From: Ashinkailepas kermadecensis
Taxonomy: Eukaryota; Arthropoda; Thecostraca; Neolepadidae
DNA: 64,000 bases
Assembly: GCA_034440615.1 (NCBI GenBank)
Contig: JAOTOM010004358.1
Span: 1-64,000 of the forward strand
Direction of reading: 5' to 3'
The position numbers were made by a program, and so were the translations under genes. Every line of letters starts with the position of its first letter. The stretch's first letter is position 1. Of this stretch, positions 26,531 through 37,830 are shown piece after piece. The notes under the pieces were generated by a model. That model searched no databases. It was not told the origin of the DNA and saw nothing but the letters and a program-made list of their open reading frames with translations.

Positions 26531-26698
26531 AGGGGACGAGTGGTCTAGGGGTAAGATGCTCGTCTCACAATCGAAAGGTTGTGGGTTCGAGTCTCACCTG
26601 TTCCTACTCTTCGCCCGCGACCAATCGGCGTGAGAGATTGGCGACGCTACATGACTCAACGGTCGACGTGTCGTAAAAAACAATAACCAACCAACCAA
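26531..26698 (+). mobile_element. SINE family A, copy 2 (CAC)
   Basis: Full-length with a perfect 13-bp duplication CCCTCGATTGTGT (26518-26530 and 26699-26711). tRNA-like head with anticodon position CAC, body, 3' stem-loop CGACGC (26642-26647) with GTGTCG (26668-26673), then TAAAA and a (CCAA)n tail. It lies about 316 bp before spen exon 2. Confidence 0.95.
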
Positions 26699-27014
26699 CC
26701 CTCGATTGTGTCACCATTTGCTTAAGACGTGCCACGGGTCATACATTCGAATGGGACTTTATGGAGTACGTTTGCCCAGTACAGGTGGTGCCCAACGGCG
26801 GTGGACATTTTTCGGTTGAACAGCTAATGTGAAACTTGTGGGTTTTTCTCAGAAAAATGCCTCGTTTTCCCAGAAAATGCATCATGCTCATATTTCCTAG
26901 GTACTAATGCTAAACATAGTTCCTTTACCAGTTAACAGGCCTTCGCACACCAAATTGTCGATTTTCTTAGCGTCGTCTCGTGCGGACTGTACGACGCACC
27001 TCTCCGTGTTACAG

Positions 27015-27266
27015 ATACGGTCGTGTCCAGAGTGTGAAGCTCCTGTCGGGCGATGGGGCGGCAGGGCCGGCCGCCACCGTAGCGTTCATCGATATCAAGT
27101 CGGCAGCGAAGGCGCACAATGCCGACAACAGAGTGGAGGATCGGCCGCTCATCACTGAGTACTACGATCCGAATGGGCGGCCGCCCGGGGACGAGCAGGG
27201 CCGGCCGCCGGCCGCGGTCGGCCCGTACCCGGCCGGTCGCGGCCGAGGCGCCGGCTTCAGTCGCGG
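27015..27266 (+). CDS. spen: Split ends (Spen/SHARP) coding exon 2, rest of RRM1 and linker
   Basis: Bounded by GTGTTACAG|A and GCGG|GTGAGT. It completes Arg28 and reads YGRVQSVKLL (second strand of RRM1), then AATVAFIDIKSAAKAHNA (third strand/RNP1 region and second helix) and ends the RRM at ITEYYDP (residue about 80). The residues up to 112 are Gly/Pro/Arg-rich (GRPPGDEQGRPP, PAGRGRGAGF). Vertebrate SPEN has VAAFVDFVDIKSAQKAH at the same place, so this protein lacks about three residues around RNP1. Phase 2 at both ends keeps the frame with exon 1 and exon 3. The exon is GC-rich in third positions and lies in a GC-rich patch (27,000-27,830). Confidence 0.88.
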
Positions 27267-27570
27267 GTGAGTACCGTTCAACACGTGCAATGTCCTTCGC
27301 ACGCGGTGTAGCCCTCCAACCCTTCGACACTTCACCCCACCGTGACCTGCCCTGACCCGATACTCCCTCTCCACGCTGACCCGTTGCCGACCAAAGTCAG
27401 GTCGGCGATCGCCGACCTGATCTCCGTTCGGGCGGCGAACAAACGGGTGCGGCGGCGGCGGCAGTGCGAGTGGCGCGGCGGCGAGAGGTCTTGGTTTGTG
27501 GTGGTGGTGAGCTGCGCGGCGCCACGGCGAGCCGGTGACACGACGCACGCCCGCATGCCCGTTGTGATGC

Positions 27571-27607
27571 GTGACGTGACGTGACGTGAGGTGACGTGAC
27601 GTGACGC
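27571..27607. repeat. (GTGAC)n microsatellite
   Basis: About seven GTGAC-type pentamers in the GC-rich patch 3' of spen exon 2, one with GTGAG. Confidence 0.9.
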
Positions 27608-27865
27608 GGCGCGACCAGTGCGACGGGGCGCGGCGGCAGCCGGGTCCAGTGTCGACCGACCAGTGGAAGACGACAGCAGCCTGGTGCACAGTGCAATCAA
27701 CATCTCGGCCCACGTGCTGGCGGCGAGCGGCAACGTTTCCGGCGCGGGTGCAGCGATCCTCATTTGATCCGCCCCTCCACCATCGCCTCCTCCCGCCGTG
27801 GGGACATGTCGCTCCCCAGCCTGCTGTCGGAATAGCCTGACGCATGATTAGCGTGCTGTACGGAG

Positions 27866-28112
27866 TCGCGTCCGATAAGTGCTGGTGTTATGGTGCTCTG
27901 TGTCTCCAGCTGTGAGCGTCGCTTTCCGTCTGGTATGTGCTGGTGTTGTGGTGCTCTGGATCTCCAGCTGTGAGCGTCGCTGTCCGTCTGGTATGTGCTG
28001 GTGTTGTGGTGCTCTGGATCTCTAGTTGTGAGCGTCATTGTCCGTCTGGTATGTGCTGGTGTTGTGGTGCTCTGGATCTCTAGTTGTGAGCGTCGTTGTC
28101 CGTCTGGTACGA
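27866..28112. repeat. 58-bp minisatellite, about 4 units
   Basis: TGCTGGTGTTGTGGTGCTCT recurs at 27880, 27938, 27996 and 28054, an exact 58-bp period. The units differ by a few substitutions and the last is partial. Confidence 0.93.
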
Positions 28113-28999
28113 GATATGATTGGGTCTGTTTCGTGGCCGCTCGGTGCAGATGCGTGCAAATCAGTTCGTTTTTAGTTTGTTGATGTGTTTGCGTTTTGTG
28201 TTCCATGTGTTCCCGCTATGCGTGTTTTTGTCGATCTGCCAGGTCTCTGGAATCTCACAGAATTTGATTCTTCATGATGTGCGTGGGAGCCATGGGTGAG
28301 GACTCCGTTGGGGTTTCGGGTTCTTGCGCTCTCCCTCCCCCAATCGAGATGCAAATTGAACGTTAGGCCGATGGCGTACACTAGACATGCTAGACCTAAA
28401 ATGTATTGTTAAATCACACCCCGAGTGTGAGAATGGTCTCCACCAGCGAGAGAACACAGGGATCGTGTTGTCTTTGTCAGCATTGTGTTCTCCCACAACA
28501 CTGGTTCCAGCCAGGCATGCGTCATCCCGCTGTAAAAAGGGTACAAATAAATGCTCTTGTGATATCCTGCGCATTGCCACGATGGAAGTTGTATTGGGAC
28601 AATGTTGCGTTTTCCTGTATGGTCTGCTCAATTTTATGCTTCGTTCGCTCTGAAGTTTTTCAGTCACAGTCTGCCCGTTTTTCTGTTTTCTTTTCATCCT
28701 TTCTTTTGGAAATAATTTTCTTCACCGTGCTTGGAAATCTCAATCCATGAAATGCCTAAAATTACGATATTGTTCAAAGGTGTGTTACGATTTGAACACA
28801 ACTTAATTGAACTCGTTCGATATTTGACCATAAAGCTTGCTCACGTCCACGTCTGTTTCGTTGGCCACAGAACTTGATTTCCGCGTTACATGTTTGAACC
28901 CTGAAGCCTTGTGCCCCAGGTGCAGTCAGCCAGTACCACCCCATCCTGTTCCACTCATCCCCTCATGCCCAGTGTCCCCGCGGTGGGTGGCCGATCTTC

Positions 29000-29168
29000 C
29001 TGCCAGGGTGAGAGGCAGACGACGCCACAGGGCCTCAGCTGCTGAGTGCGTCATGAAGTCACAACCACCACTCCCTCATCCCCAGCCCTCCGCCCTCCAG
29101 CCCACAGGGCCTCAGCTGCTGAGTGCGACATGAAGTCACAACCACCACTCCCTCATCTCCAGCCCTCC
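29000..29168 (+). repeat. SINE family D 3' tail, tandemly duplicated
   Basis: GCCAGGGTGAGAGGCAG (about 29002) to GAGTGCGTCATGAAG matches the body and 3' stem-loop of the SINE at 50829 (GACGC pairing with GCGTC). A segment of about 80 bp, from CACAGGGCCTCAGCTGCTGAG to about 29100, is repeated directly after it. The tRNA head is absent. Confidence 0.65.
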
Positions 29169-29554
29169 GCCTTACTCGAGCAGATTCACCGCACAAAACA
29201 CGTATTTGACATCGCCCGAAAACCCTTGTTGCACTCTGGGAAAATGAATGGGGAGTGGCAAGCTGGTGTTCGCTGGGTGCTGGCCATTCCATCCGTCTCC
29301 ACCCGCTGCAGTGTTGGGCGCCATATTGGCGTTGGACGACGATACTCAGAGCGACACTGAGCTCATGGCTGGGAAAATGCTGACAAAGACTAGCATTTGC
29401 CATTTCAGTGGTATTAACCGATACAAACTATTTACGGAAAAAATTGTTAACCCTTCCCTCCAGCAGACCGCGATGGGCTCTTGCAGACCTCTTGCAGACC
29501 TCTTGGATCCGGAGAACCCCCGTGTCCAGAATCACAAACCGGTTTCCTGCACAA

Positions 29555-29999
29555 CAGTGATGATTTATTCGTGAAATAGGGTGGAATATACCACTTTCTA
29601 AACACTGAATTAACGGTGTATCCGACATCATGCTTGGCATGAGTCATGAGGTCTTCATATCTAATTTCTCTTGTATCTCTTGTATAGTATCTTGTTGATA
29701 AGCATCATGCTGATACTCACTATTGCGGATTGTGATGCACGGACATCTCCTACCACAATTCCAGGCAGGAGGATTACCTATGATGTGGTCTGTTATAAAA
29801 TAGCAGTTGATAAGGATATGTATGTTGCATCGTTATCGCTAAAATAGTTACCCCTAAAATAGGTATCTCAAAACAAAGGAAAAAGGTACACGTATGAGTA
29901 CGCTGTTGGATCAAAATTGTGTTTGACGAACTAATTTATTTAAGGGACATCGTTTCTATGACGAATTTCGACATCCTACTGTACTCGTTTCGACATTTT
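29555..29999 (+). mobile_element. hAT-like MITE family H, copy 4 (right end lost)
   Basis: Starts CAGTGATGATTTATTCGTG at 29555 and follows the other copies up to CTCGTTTCGACATTTTAC. It then stops where LINE coding sequence begins, so about 40 bp including the right terminus is missing. Confidence 0.75.
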
Positions 30000-31442
30000 A
30001 CAGAAGCCTTCTGGTCAGGTACGAATGCAGAGCACATGCCAAATATTTGCGAAGACCTTCAGCTTAGGTGGGTCAGCAAGCTAAAAGTTATTGGTATAAT
30101 GTATTCTAATAATGAAGAAGACATGTCTAATAGTAACTTTGAGAAGAAAATGCACGAAGTAGGAAGATTATTACATTGTTGGAAAATACGACATCTCACT
30201 CAAGCAGGTAAGATAACTATAATTAAATCGCTAGCCTTGTCTAAGTTTGTGCACATTTTTACGACGCTACCAAAACCGAGTGAGTCGCTTATTATAAAAC
30301 TTAATACATTATTCTTTAATTTCCTTTGGAGTGGTAAGGGAAATAAGATCAGACGAAGCAGCGTTTACAAAGAAAAGTTGAAAAGACAAGCGGCGATGGA
30401 GTTAGACACGTTCATTGAATCACTCAAAATTACGTGGATCAGAAGACAAATCATAAGTAACCCGGACTGGGGAGGACTCTTTGAGGACGTAATTAGTCAT
30501 CCAGAGTTTTCATGGCACAGAAACGCGAAATCCCTGCGAAATCTGGCTTTACGAACCGATAATATCTTATGGAAGGAGTGTATTATAGCTTATGCTAACT
30601 ATGTCTCCAATATTGTCATTACCGGCGTACATTATTTAAGTAGATGTTCAATCTGGTTTTCAGATCAAACGAAGTTTAAGCAGTGCACAATGTTCGGTTG
30701 GAAAAGGAAATGTTTTCATTACTTAAACGATTTTTTCAGTGATACTGATGGGGTATTAACACTTGCTCAGATATAACATCGATTAGGAATTATGGTGAAC
30801 ATATTGGACTATATTGGCTTAATTCGAAGTCTGCCAAGTGAGTGGAGATGTAATAGTAACAGGGTGAAGCTTTGCGAACCGATTGTATATCCGTTTGTCT
30901 CCAGCATACTTGAAGCGGGCCGTGGTGCTAAGGTATTTTACATAAAATTTCTTGAAGGTAAATAACAAGATAGTCCAAACATTTGGGAAGGTTTTTGGGA
31001 AAGGGAGTTAGGTAGTATTGATTGGAATGATGTATATGCAGCTATCTACCAGAATACACTTTCGGTTCAATATCAAATGTTGCAGTATACAATTATAGCT
31101 AATATACTTGCGACCAATGTACTTTTGTACCGCATAAAAGTTTTGGATTCCAACCTATGTGGAAGATGCCAACGGGAAAGGGACTCATTAATACACAAAC
31201 TGTGGGATTGTGAACACGTTAAAATATTTTGGAAAGACGTAAATCAATGGTTGAGATCATTAGCTAGAGTTGGTGACTTTGCGTTTGAAAAAAGACGTTC
31301 TATTGGGTTTGCGTAGGAATGCTTTCGTGAGTCATGCTGTTGTAGGAAAGCGTATTATATGTGCCGGTTCGTACCTTAGTATTGCAATTTTGAAAGCACG
31401 TCTTCTGTATGACAGGAAAATTGAGGAAATGAAATGAAATAA
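30000..31442 (+). mobile_element. Tx1/L1-like LINE, 3' ORF2 fragment
   Basis: The frame to 30776 reads SKLKVIGIMYS, then CWKIRHLTQAGKITIIKSLA, LFFNFLWSGKGNKIRR and LKITWIRRQI. This is the region after the RT palm of L1/Tx1-clade proteins, with the WK.R.LT..GKI..IKSL signature. After stops at 30777 onward, 31077-31316 gives LQYTIIANILATNVLLYRIK followed by CGRCQ...H...C, the C-terminal zinc-knuckle-like motif of the same proteins. It ends in a (GAAAT)n-type tail at about 31424-31442. RT catalytic motifs are absent, so the copy is 5'-truncated and degenerate. It follows the broken hAT copy directly. Confidence 0.83.
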
Positions 31443-32406
31443 TATTAGGAGTAGGAGCAGGGTCAGATTTAATAAGAGGTGGTGCGTTGCCTTTTCTTGA
31501 TTTATTATATGTGATGATCGATGTACGAAGAGAAGATGAGAGAAAGAAAACTGTGAACCGGTTTCTTGCCTATTATCCGTATGTTGATTTTCTTGAGATC
31601 AGGCATGTATTCGCCACGAGGTGCGTGCATTTGCGATGAGTGAAGGAACACTTCTATCTTGAAGTTTGGCATAGTTACTGCTGCTTTACTTACGCCGTAT
31701 ATGATCGCATTATGTTTGTTTTTGTTTGTTTGATTTTGTCTTACGTTTTGACGTAGGTTTGCGCGTGTAATTTTTGTGTTTTTGCATGACTTTGTATCTG
31801 TGTGTGTTGTAGGTAAGGGCATCCGTAACTGGGCATTGGCCTGTGGAAGTTTCTTCTAATCAACAATGTATTATACAAAAAGGAAAAATAGCTGATTTCG
31901 TGTTTTCTCGTTACATTTTTTTTTGGTTGATTGACCTTTGCTTTTGTGTGCATCGCCAGGCAATGTAGGGACTACTACATGTTTATCATGCACAAAGTAC
32001 CATTCCACAGACAGCACAGCATGTATTATCATATTGAAGTCACAGGTATAATTCCACTGTATGTGCAGATGTTTAAGTTAATGATGGTGGTGATGATGTC
32101 TCTGTCCTGTCGCCTTTGCCACTGGCAAAGGTGATCTCTGTCGCCTTTGCCAGTGAGGACAGTGCTGCTGCCGGAAGCAATCCTGATTTTTAAAGACCCT
32201 AGATCTCACTCATAACGTGTGGGATTTACGCTGGGTTGGCAACATCCTGGAAAAGCTGGTTTTTGTCATGCTGGTTGTATTAGCCTTAAACACTATTTAT
32301 TGGCAAAAATCGCAAAAATCCCGCAGCAGACCAGGATGGGCTTATATGTCTGGGATCCGGAGAACCTTAGGATCCCGAATCACATCTGTAGTAGTCTCCT
32401 GAACAA

Positions 32407-32563
32407 GGGGACGAGTGGTCTAGGGGTAAGATGCTCGTCTCGCAATCGAAAGATTGTGGGTTCGAATCTCACCTGTCGCTACTCTTCGCCCGCGACCAAT
32501 CGGCGTGAGAGATTGGCGACGCTATATGACTCAACGGTCGACGTGTCGTAAAAACCAATGACC
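32407..32563 (+). mobile_element. SINE family A, copy 3 (CGC)
   Basis: Flanked by AGTCTCCTGAACAA (32393-32406) and AGTCTCCTCAACAA (32564-32577), 13 of 14 identical. tRNA-like head with anticodon position CGC, body and 3' stem-loop as in the other copies, and a short tail (CCAATGACC). The flanks (from about 32325) resemble 29460-29550, another dispersed repeat. Confidence 0.94.
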
Positions 32564-32975
32564 AGTCTCCTCAACAAGGTTGATGTGTCTTGACAGCAAG
32601 TGTTTTTGCCAGGGCCCTGGTACTATCCACTTTATGCCAGCATTTTGTCAACCCTGCACTGAGGTGGTGTCGAATCACGGCATTGCTAAACAAAATTTGG
32701 CGTGCGTCTTCACTAAAATGCCAGAATTTCAGTACACTGCGCCATGGCAGTCCCCACCAACAGGGCGGCACCGGTGACACACGTCGGTATCGCCTGGTGC
32801 CTTCACGCCGGTATCGCCTGGTGCCTTCACGTCGGCACGTGCGTGAGGCGCCGCCGACGTCTGCGCTGCTTACGTGGCAGTGGGGAGGGCGGGGCGCCAC
32901 GTATTGATCGGATCAATAAACTGGGCCTCGGCCTCGTCATCGACTGGCGGCCGCGTCTCCCAGGGCAGCCGACGC

Positions 32976-32996
32976 GGCTCGGCTCGGCTCGGCTCG

Positions 32997-33032
<36 letters not shown>

Positions 33033-33299
33033 ACCTCGAGATTGGGCTCTGGCTGTGCTCTTCTCTGCTCTGCTCGGCTCGGCTCGGCTCGGCTCGGCTC
33101 GGCTCGGCTCGGCTCGGCTCGGCTCGGCTCGGCTCGGCTCGGCTCGGCTCGGCTCGGCTCGGCTCGGCTCGGCTCGGCTCGGCTCGGCTCGGCTCGGCTC
33201 GGCTCGGCTCGGCTCGGCTCGGCTCGGCTCGGCTCGGCTCGGCTCGGCTCGGCTCGGCTCGGCTCGGCTCGGCTCGGCTCGGCTCGGCTCGGCTCGGCT
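32976..33299. repeat. (GGCTC)n pentanucleotide array with (GGCTCC)n prelude
   Basis: About 46 perfect GGCTC units at 33068-33299. They are preceded by four or five GGCTCC hexamers (33001-33032) and a short GGCTC run (32978-32998). Ser/Ala/Arg/Leu-rich frames run through all phases because no phase has a stop codon. Confidence 0.97.
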
Positions 33300-34328
33300 C
33301 TTCCTGGCGGCTGGTCCGTCTCGGTTCGACCCTCTTCGGCCCGGCCCTGTCCGTCTTGGCTCGGTTCGGCGCGGCGACGTTCAGCTTGGCCTATCTTATC
33401 TCGGCTCGGCTCACGACCGGTTCGCTGAATAACGCCAACTCCGGCTCAACTCGGCTCAGCCGGGCCGGCGCAAACTCCCTGGAAATTCAATGAAGCGGTG
33501 CGTGGTCGGCGGCCGCCTGGCTGCGTGCCGCTCTTTTACGGCCGCCGAGCGGCGGCCGGACCCGCCTCTTTACGGCGGCCGTGCTGACGTGAGGCGCGCC
33601 GGCCATGGCCGCCGGTCGTCGATGGCGGCCGTCAGTGGCGTATTGAGCGCCGCCGTTGGTGCTGTTGACGAGCCGTCCACTCTGCTGACGGGGCCGGCGC
33701 GCTGTTTGCGCCGCGTCGCCGCGTCGCCGGGGACCGGGACCGGTGCTGGGTCTCGGGTCTCGGGTCGGCGGGCCGGTCGACAGGGCCGGGCTGAATGCGG
33801 CTGGGTCGATGGAGCCGCCGGCCGGCGATGCGACTGTCACGGCCTATGGATGCAGTCGTTCATTGTCCCTGCATTGGGACAATTGATTTGGATGGTTGTG
33901 GCCGTCGATCCGGCGAATCAGACCGGTTCGAGGTCGGCGCTGGTCTGGCACGGTTGGGGACCGGAGCCAGTCTGACACGGTCCAGAATTTCCGAATGTGC
34001 CGTGTGCGCTTTCGAGCACGGTCGTTGCGATTGCAGAACGTGTTGCGCGATGGTGTCTCCTCGCCCCGACCTACCCCTTCCTTTCCCGTCAAATCCCATC
34101 GCGCCGCCACATCTCATCACATATCGCTTTCATCACATCAAATCCTGCCGCGCCTTGTTTCGTCTCGTCCGAACGCGACCTAACTCAACCGGAGTCGACC
34201 TTCTCCGCCCGACGTGTGATCCGTTCAGCTTGAGCTGCGCTGGTTGGCTGAGGCCTCCGTCTCGGCACCAGGTACTCGTCCGGTACCCGGAGGGCTCAGC
34301 CCTTCAAGTGGCCGCTGAGAGGCGGCTG

Positions 34329-34858
34329 TGTCTGCCGGCTGTGATCGGCCGGCTGTGATCGGCCGGCTGTGATCGGCCGGCTGTGATCGGCCGGCTGTGA
34401 TCGGCCGGCTGTGTCTGCCGGCTGTGATCGGCCGGCTGTGTCTGCCGGCTGTGTCTGCCGGCTGTGATCGGCCGGCTGTGTCTGCCGGCTGTGATCGGCC
34501 GGCTATGATCGGCCGGCTGTGTCTGCCGGCTGTGATCGGCCGGCTGTGATCGGCCGGCTGTGATCGGCCGGCTGTGATCGGCCGGCTGTGATCGGCCGGC
34601 TGTGTCTGCCGGCTGTGATCGGCCGGCTGTGATCGGCCGGCTGTGATCGGCCGGCTGTGATCGGCCGGCTGTGATCGGCCGGCTGTGTCTGCCGGCTGTG
34701 ATCGGCCGGCTGTGATCGGCCGGCTGTGTCTGCCGGCTGTGATCGGCCGGCTGTGATCGGCCGGCTGTGATCGGCCGGCTGTGTCTGCCGGCTGTGATCG
34801 GCCGGCTGTGATCGGCCGGCTGTGTCTGCCGGCTGTGATCGGCCGGCTGTGATCGGCC
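34329..34858. repeat. Composite 14/13-bp minisatellite
   Basis: Two unit types alternate irregularly: GATCGGCCGGCTGT (14 bp, type A) and GTCTGCCGGCTGT (13 bp, type B), about 37 units. A occurs in runs of one to five between single Bs; one A has CTAT for CTGT. Units are otherwise nearly identical, so the array is young. Confidence 0.96.
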
Positions 34859-35103
34859 GCGTCAGCTGGCGGCATCCAGTGACGCATTGGAGGGCCCTCG
34901 GTCAGAGCCTGCTCTTGAGGCTGTCGGAAGGAGCGGCGACGAGGACCGCCGCCTCCCGCTCCTGATGGACTCCAGGAACGGTCAATCCGTGTCGTCGATC
35001 TCCTGCCCACCGAGTATAATACAAAACGGGAATAGTTGAGATAGTTGTCACATGTGTCTAGCTGCGTTATACTTTATGTTGAGTTGTCGTTTCATGAAGA
35101 GCG

Positions 35104-35165
35104 TTAGTTAGTTAGTTATTTGAGTTCAAGGGCGCTTCGACCAAAACGTGATCATTTAGCGCCCA
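35104..35165 (-). mobile_element. 62-bp HT insertion with 11-bp TSD
   Basis: Bounded by CATGAAGAGCG at 35093-35103 and 35166-35176. On the minus strand: GGGCGCTAAATGATCAC, loop, GAAGCGCCC, then TTGAACTCAAATAAC and a (CTAA)n tail. Confidence 0.88.
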
Positions 35166-37830
35166 CATGAAGAGCGCGACACAAAATGGAATCGTAAGTG
35201 ACCGGATGACCTGATTGACGGCAACGTAGATAAAGTGTAGTTTGACTCGGGTGCAAGGCCCAGAAATGCATTCATTGTAGAGTGGAGAGCTTCAGGCTAT
35301 GAAAGTTCAAAGTAGCCGTGACGTCCGCTAAAAGTCGCCTGTGTGTGATGTGTATAATCACAAAATAGTTGATGCAAGGAGACGACGTTGAAATGTGAAA
35401 ATAGCATTTGTTAAGACGCTTATTTTTAAGTAAGTTGAGGTCAAAATGGGGGTAAATGGAGGGAGTGGTGAAATAGATACTAGCAATTGAATGGTTTTTC
35501 ATGGAGGCAAATTCTGAATGATCTACCATGGTCGGTGCGCCCTAAAACCCAAAATGGAGGCACATTCAGGAAGTCAAAGCTTGGGTCCGGAAGGTCGATG
35601 TAAGATTCTATAAGTTTATATAATCTTGTACTAAATCTTTGTAACTCCAGCATATTGCCATGACGTCACCGTGATTTGCAGCCGATGGTGTCGTGTAGTT
35701 TTTTTTTCCGGTGGGGATGGGGTGACAACAACTTGGAAGTTTTTGCGTTAACCTTTTTATCTTCGCTTTGGAAAAGCGTAGTGAGTGTGCTTTGAAATTG
35801 TTAAAGGCTCTCTTGCGCTTAAACAATACCAGACACTGCAAGTTTCTGTTTGTCCATTACTGTGGAGCACAATCAGCCCTGCACAGTTTGAGCCGATATC
35901 AGACAGACTTGAGAACGTTGGAAGGGAGCAAAATGGACAGGGCTAGTAATATTTTCCTCCGAGGTATGCAAAACAACACCCTTGTTTCCGACACATTCCC
36001 ATTTTATTAATGCCTCCACCTTGTCATATCCGCCCATAAACGAATAAAGTCGCTGTCCGTGTTCAGCTGGCGTCTACCCAACCCATATCCAGGAATTTAA
36101 CCACGAATCGGGAATGCGATAAGCAAATCCCCGTAGAAGTGAATTGGGTTTTGGATTCAGGTGGAGTAATGGTGTTTCGTGAGTGTTTTTTTTCTGCACA
36201 GGACATACACTTCAGAGGCACAGATCCTATCCGTGTTTCTTCACCACGACCACATCCTGATGATGGTTACCTCAATTCGAAACCCACTGGTGTTTCCAGC
36301 TCTCTTGCTGCCAGATGGCTAGGTGAAGTTGTATTGTTGTGGTAACTTACAAGCTATTTTTACGCAGCTTTATCTTGCCCAGCATTATACCGCCTGCACC
36401 TCGTGGCATAAAGCTTGTCATACGCTATGAAGCAAAAATGTCCAACTTCAAGAGATTGCATCGTCTTGATAAGATTTCGTCGGCCAACGAGCCACGGTGG
36501 TTTCTTTTTCTGCTGCAGAGCATTCACCTGTGAGTACCATACTTGGATTTTCCATACTTGCACGTGCATTGCAAGACGTCATGCTGCGTGAAGCAAGTAA
36601 TCCGCCAAAATGACTTGCACAGCCGGCTACTCGGATCACGTCGTGCTGTGAATACCACGGCGCCATCCAACAAATTGGTGCAAATTGAAGTAGTCGGTGC
36701 GCCGAAAAGCGCCAATCCACCACCACTACGACCACCACCACCAACATCCAGCAAAGGCTGTCTACTGCTGTGTCCCGACGTTGTCAGCGCAGCGTTCGCG
36801 ACACAGGAGGGGGCCGTGATGGGGTGCGCCGGCACGCATGCGCCGAGCCCGCTGCCCGGTCGGTACCTGGTGGTGCGGCTCCGTTAGCGGAGGCACAGAT
36901 GGCGGCCAGGTGCTTCCCGTCGGCCTTCCGTTCTGTGCCGTCAATGCGCCTTTGTTCGGCGTGGCGCTCCCCCTTGCCGACGTGGACGCACCATCATTGT
37001 CCCTTTGTTCGGCGCGTGCCTATTGAGGCCGACGTCGAGGGCGGTTCAGCGAACGGGGTCACCTCCCGTGCAAACGAGTGTGCGAAACATGCGCCGTGCA
37101 CTAGAGTCAATAAGATGCAGGATGCACTCTGTAGACGACATGCATTTTCCATGTATCTGCCGTGGTACACTTTTCACACTCTTGGCTTACGATGTGATAT
37201 TACGAGAGAGGTCGTCGAGGATGGGGGAGGATCGTCGTCGAGGTCGTCGAGGGTCCAATGCATGGGACGACTCTCGCCAATGGGATGTGTCCTTGATTCG
37301 AAGAAGCCAAAGATTACGGGGGAACATTACGGATTACTTGCTACTCAAGTCACAGTTCTGTTATATTATTGTTGTTTGGGCTTTGGGGCGCGTTAGGCAG
37401 TTATGTTATGTGGCATCAAGGCTTTCCTATCATGCACTGCATATAACGAGAAACATCGACAACTTACTTCATGCTGTTTAATGTGCTCCAAGGATCGGCA
37501 TGCTCGTTTTCCACTTGGACATATGGGCACCTTTCTGGTGGTCGTCAGCGTTGCCAAGGCGATATTGCCGACCCATTCTGCCGTCCATCTGCTCTGTCAC
37601 TGCTGTCTGACTCTCCGTTGGTGCATTGCGACCGTCGTGTGGCTGTCTGTGTGTGCCTTGTGATCGCCTGGTGACCACCCAGCTGCGTGTTGTCAGCGCC
37701 GGTATCAGGTCCGCTGTCTATGTATAACGAGCGCTGTCCGTTTCGCCATACGCCATGAACGCTGCACTGTTACATTGGTTCTCAGCTGGCCTGTTTCAGG
37801 GCTAATTTATCCGCCTGATGGTGCTGATAT

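Larger units (their letters stand above)
8639..27014 (+). other. spen: spen intron 1 (18.4 kb)
   Basis: GT donor at 8639 (GTGAGT) and acceptor GTGTTACAG at 27006-27014. Apart from the repeats listed separately I see no gene. 10540-12300 is unremarkable, with a possible transposon remnant at 11160-11560 (GTGGATCCAGGAA end, duplicated GTGCACT...CAGC phrases). 15240-16130 is unannotated; an unrecognised 134-residue frame at 15321-15725 (minus) has no motif I can name. 17150-19000 is AT-rich. 19080-22480 is GC-rich, with stop-poor frames on both strands but no recognisable domain. 25690-26510 shows nothing. Confidence 0.75.

Noticed and set aside
26531..26605. Functional tRNA genes (six tRNA-like sequences of this type)
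   Set aside because: Each is the head of a SINE with body, tail and target duplication; the cloverleaf is imperfect and lacks isolation from the SINE body.
32744..33493. Ser-Ala-Arg-Leu-Gly repeat protein
   Set aside because: Translation of (GGCTC)n; open in three frames.
34225..35010. 261-codon minus-strand frame
   Set aside because: It covers the 14/13-bp array; the flanks show no domain.
36139..36533. Possible extra spen exon
   Set aside because: Short frames with no Spen-like residues, no clear acceptor-donor pair in phase 2, and not needed to connect exons 2 and 3.
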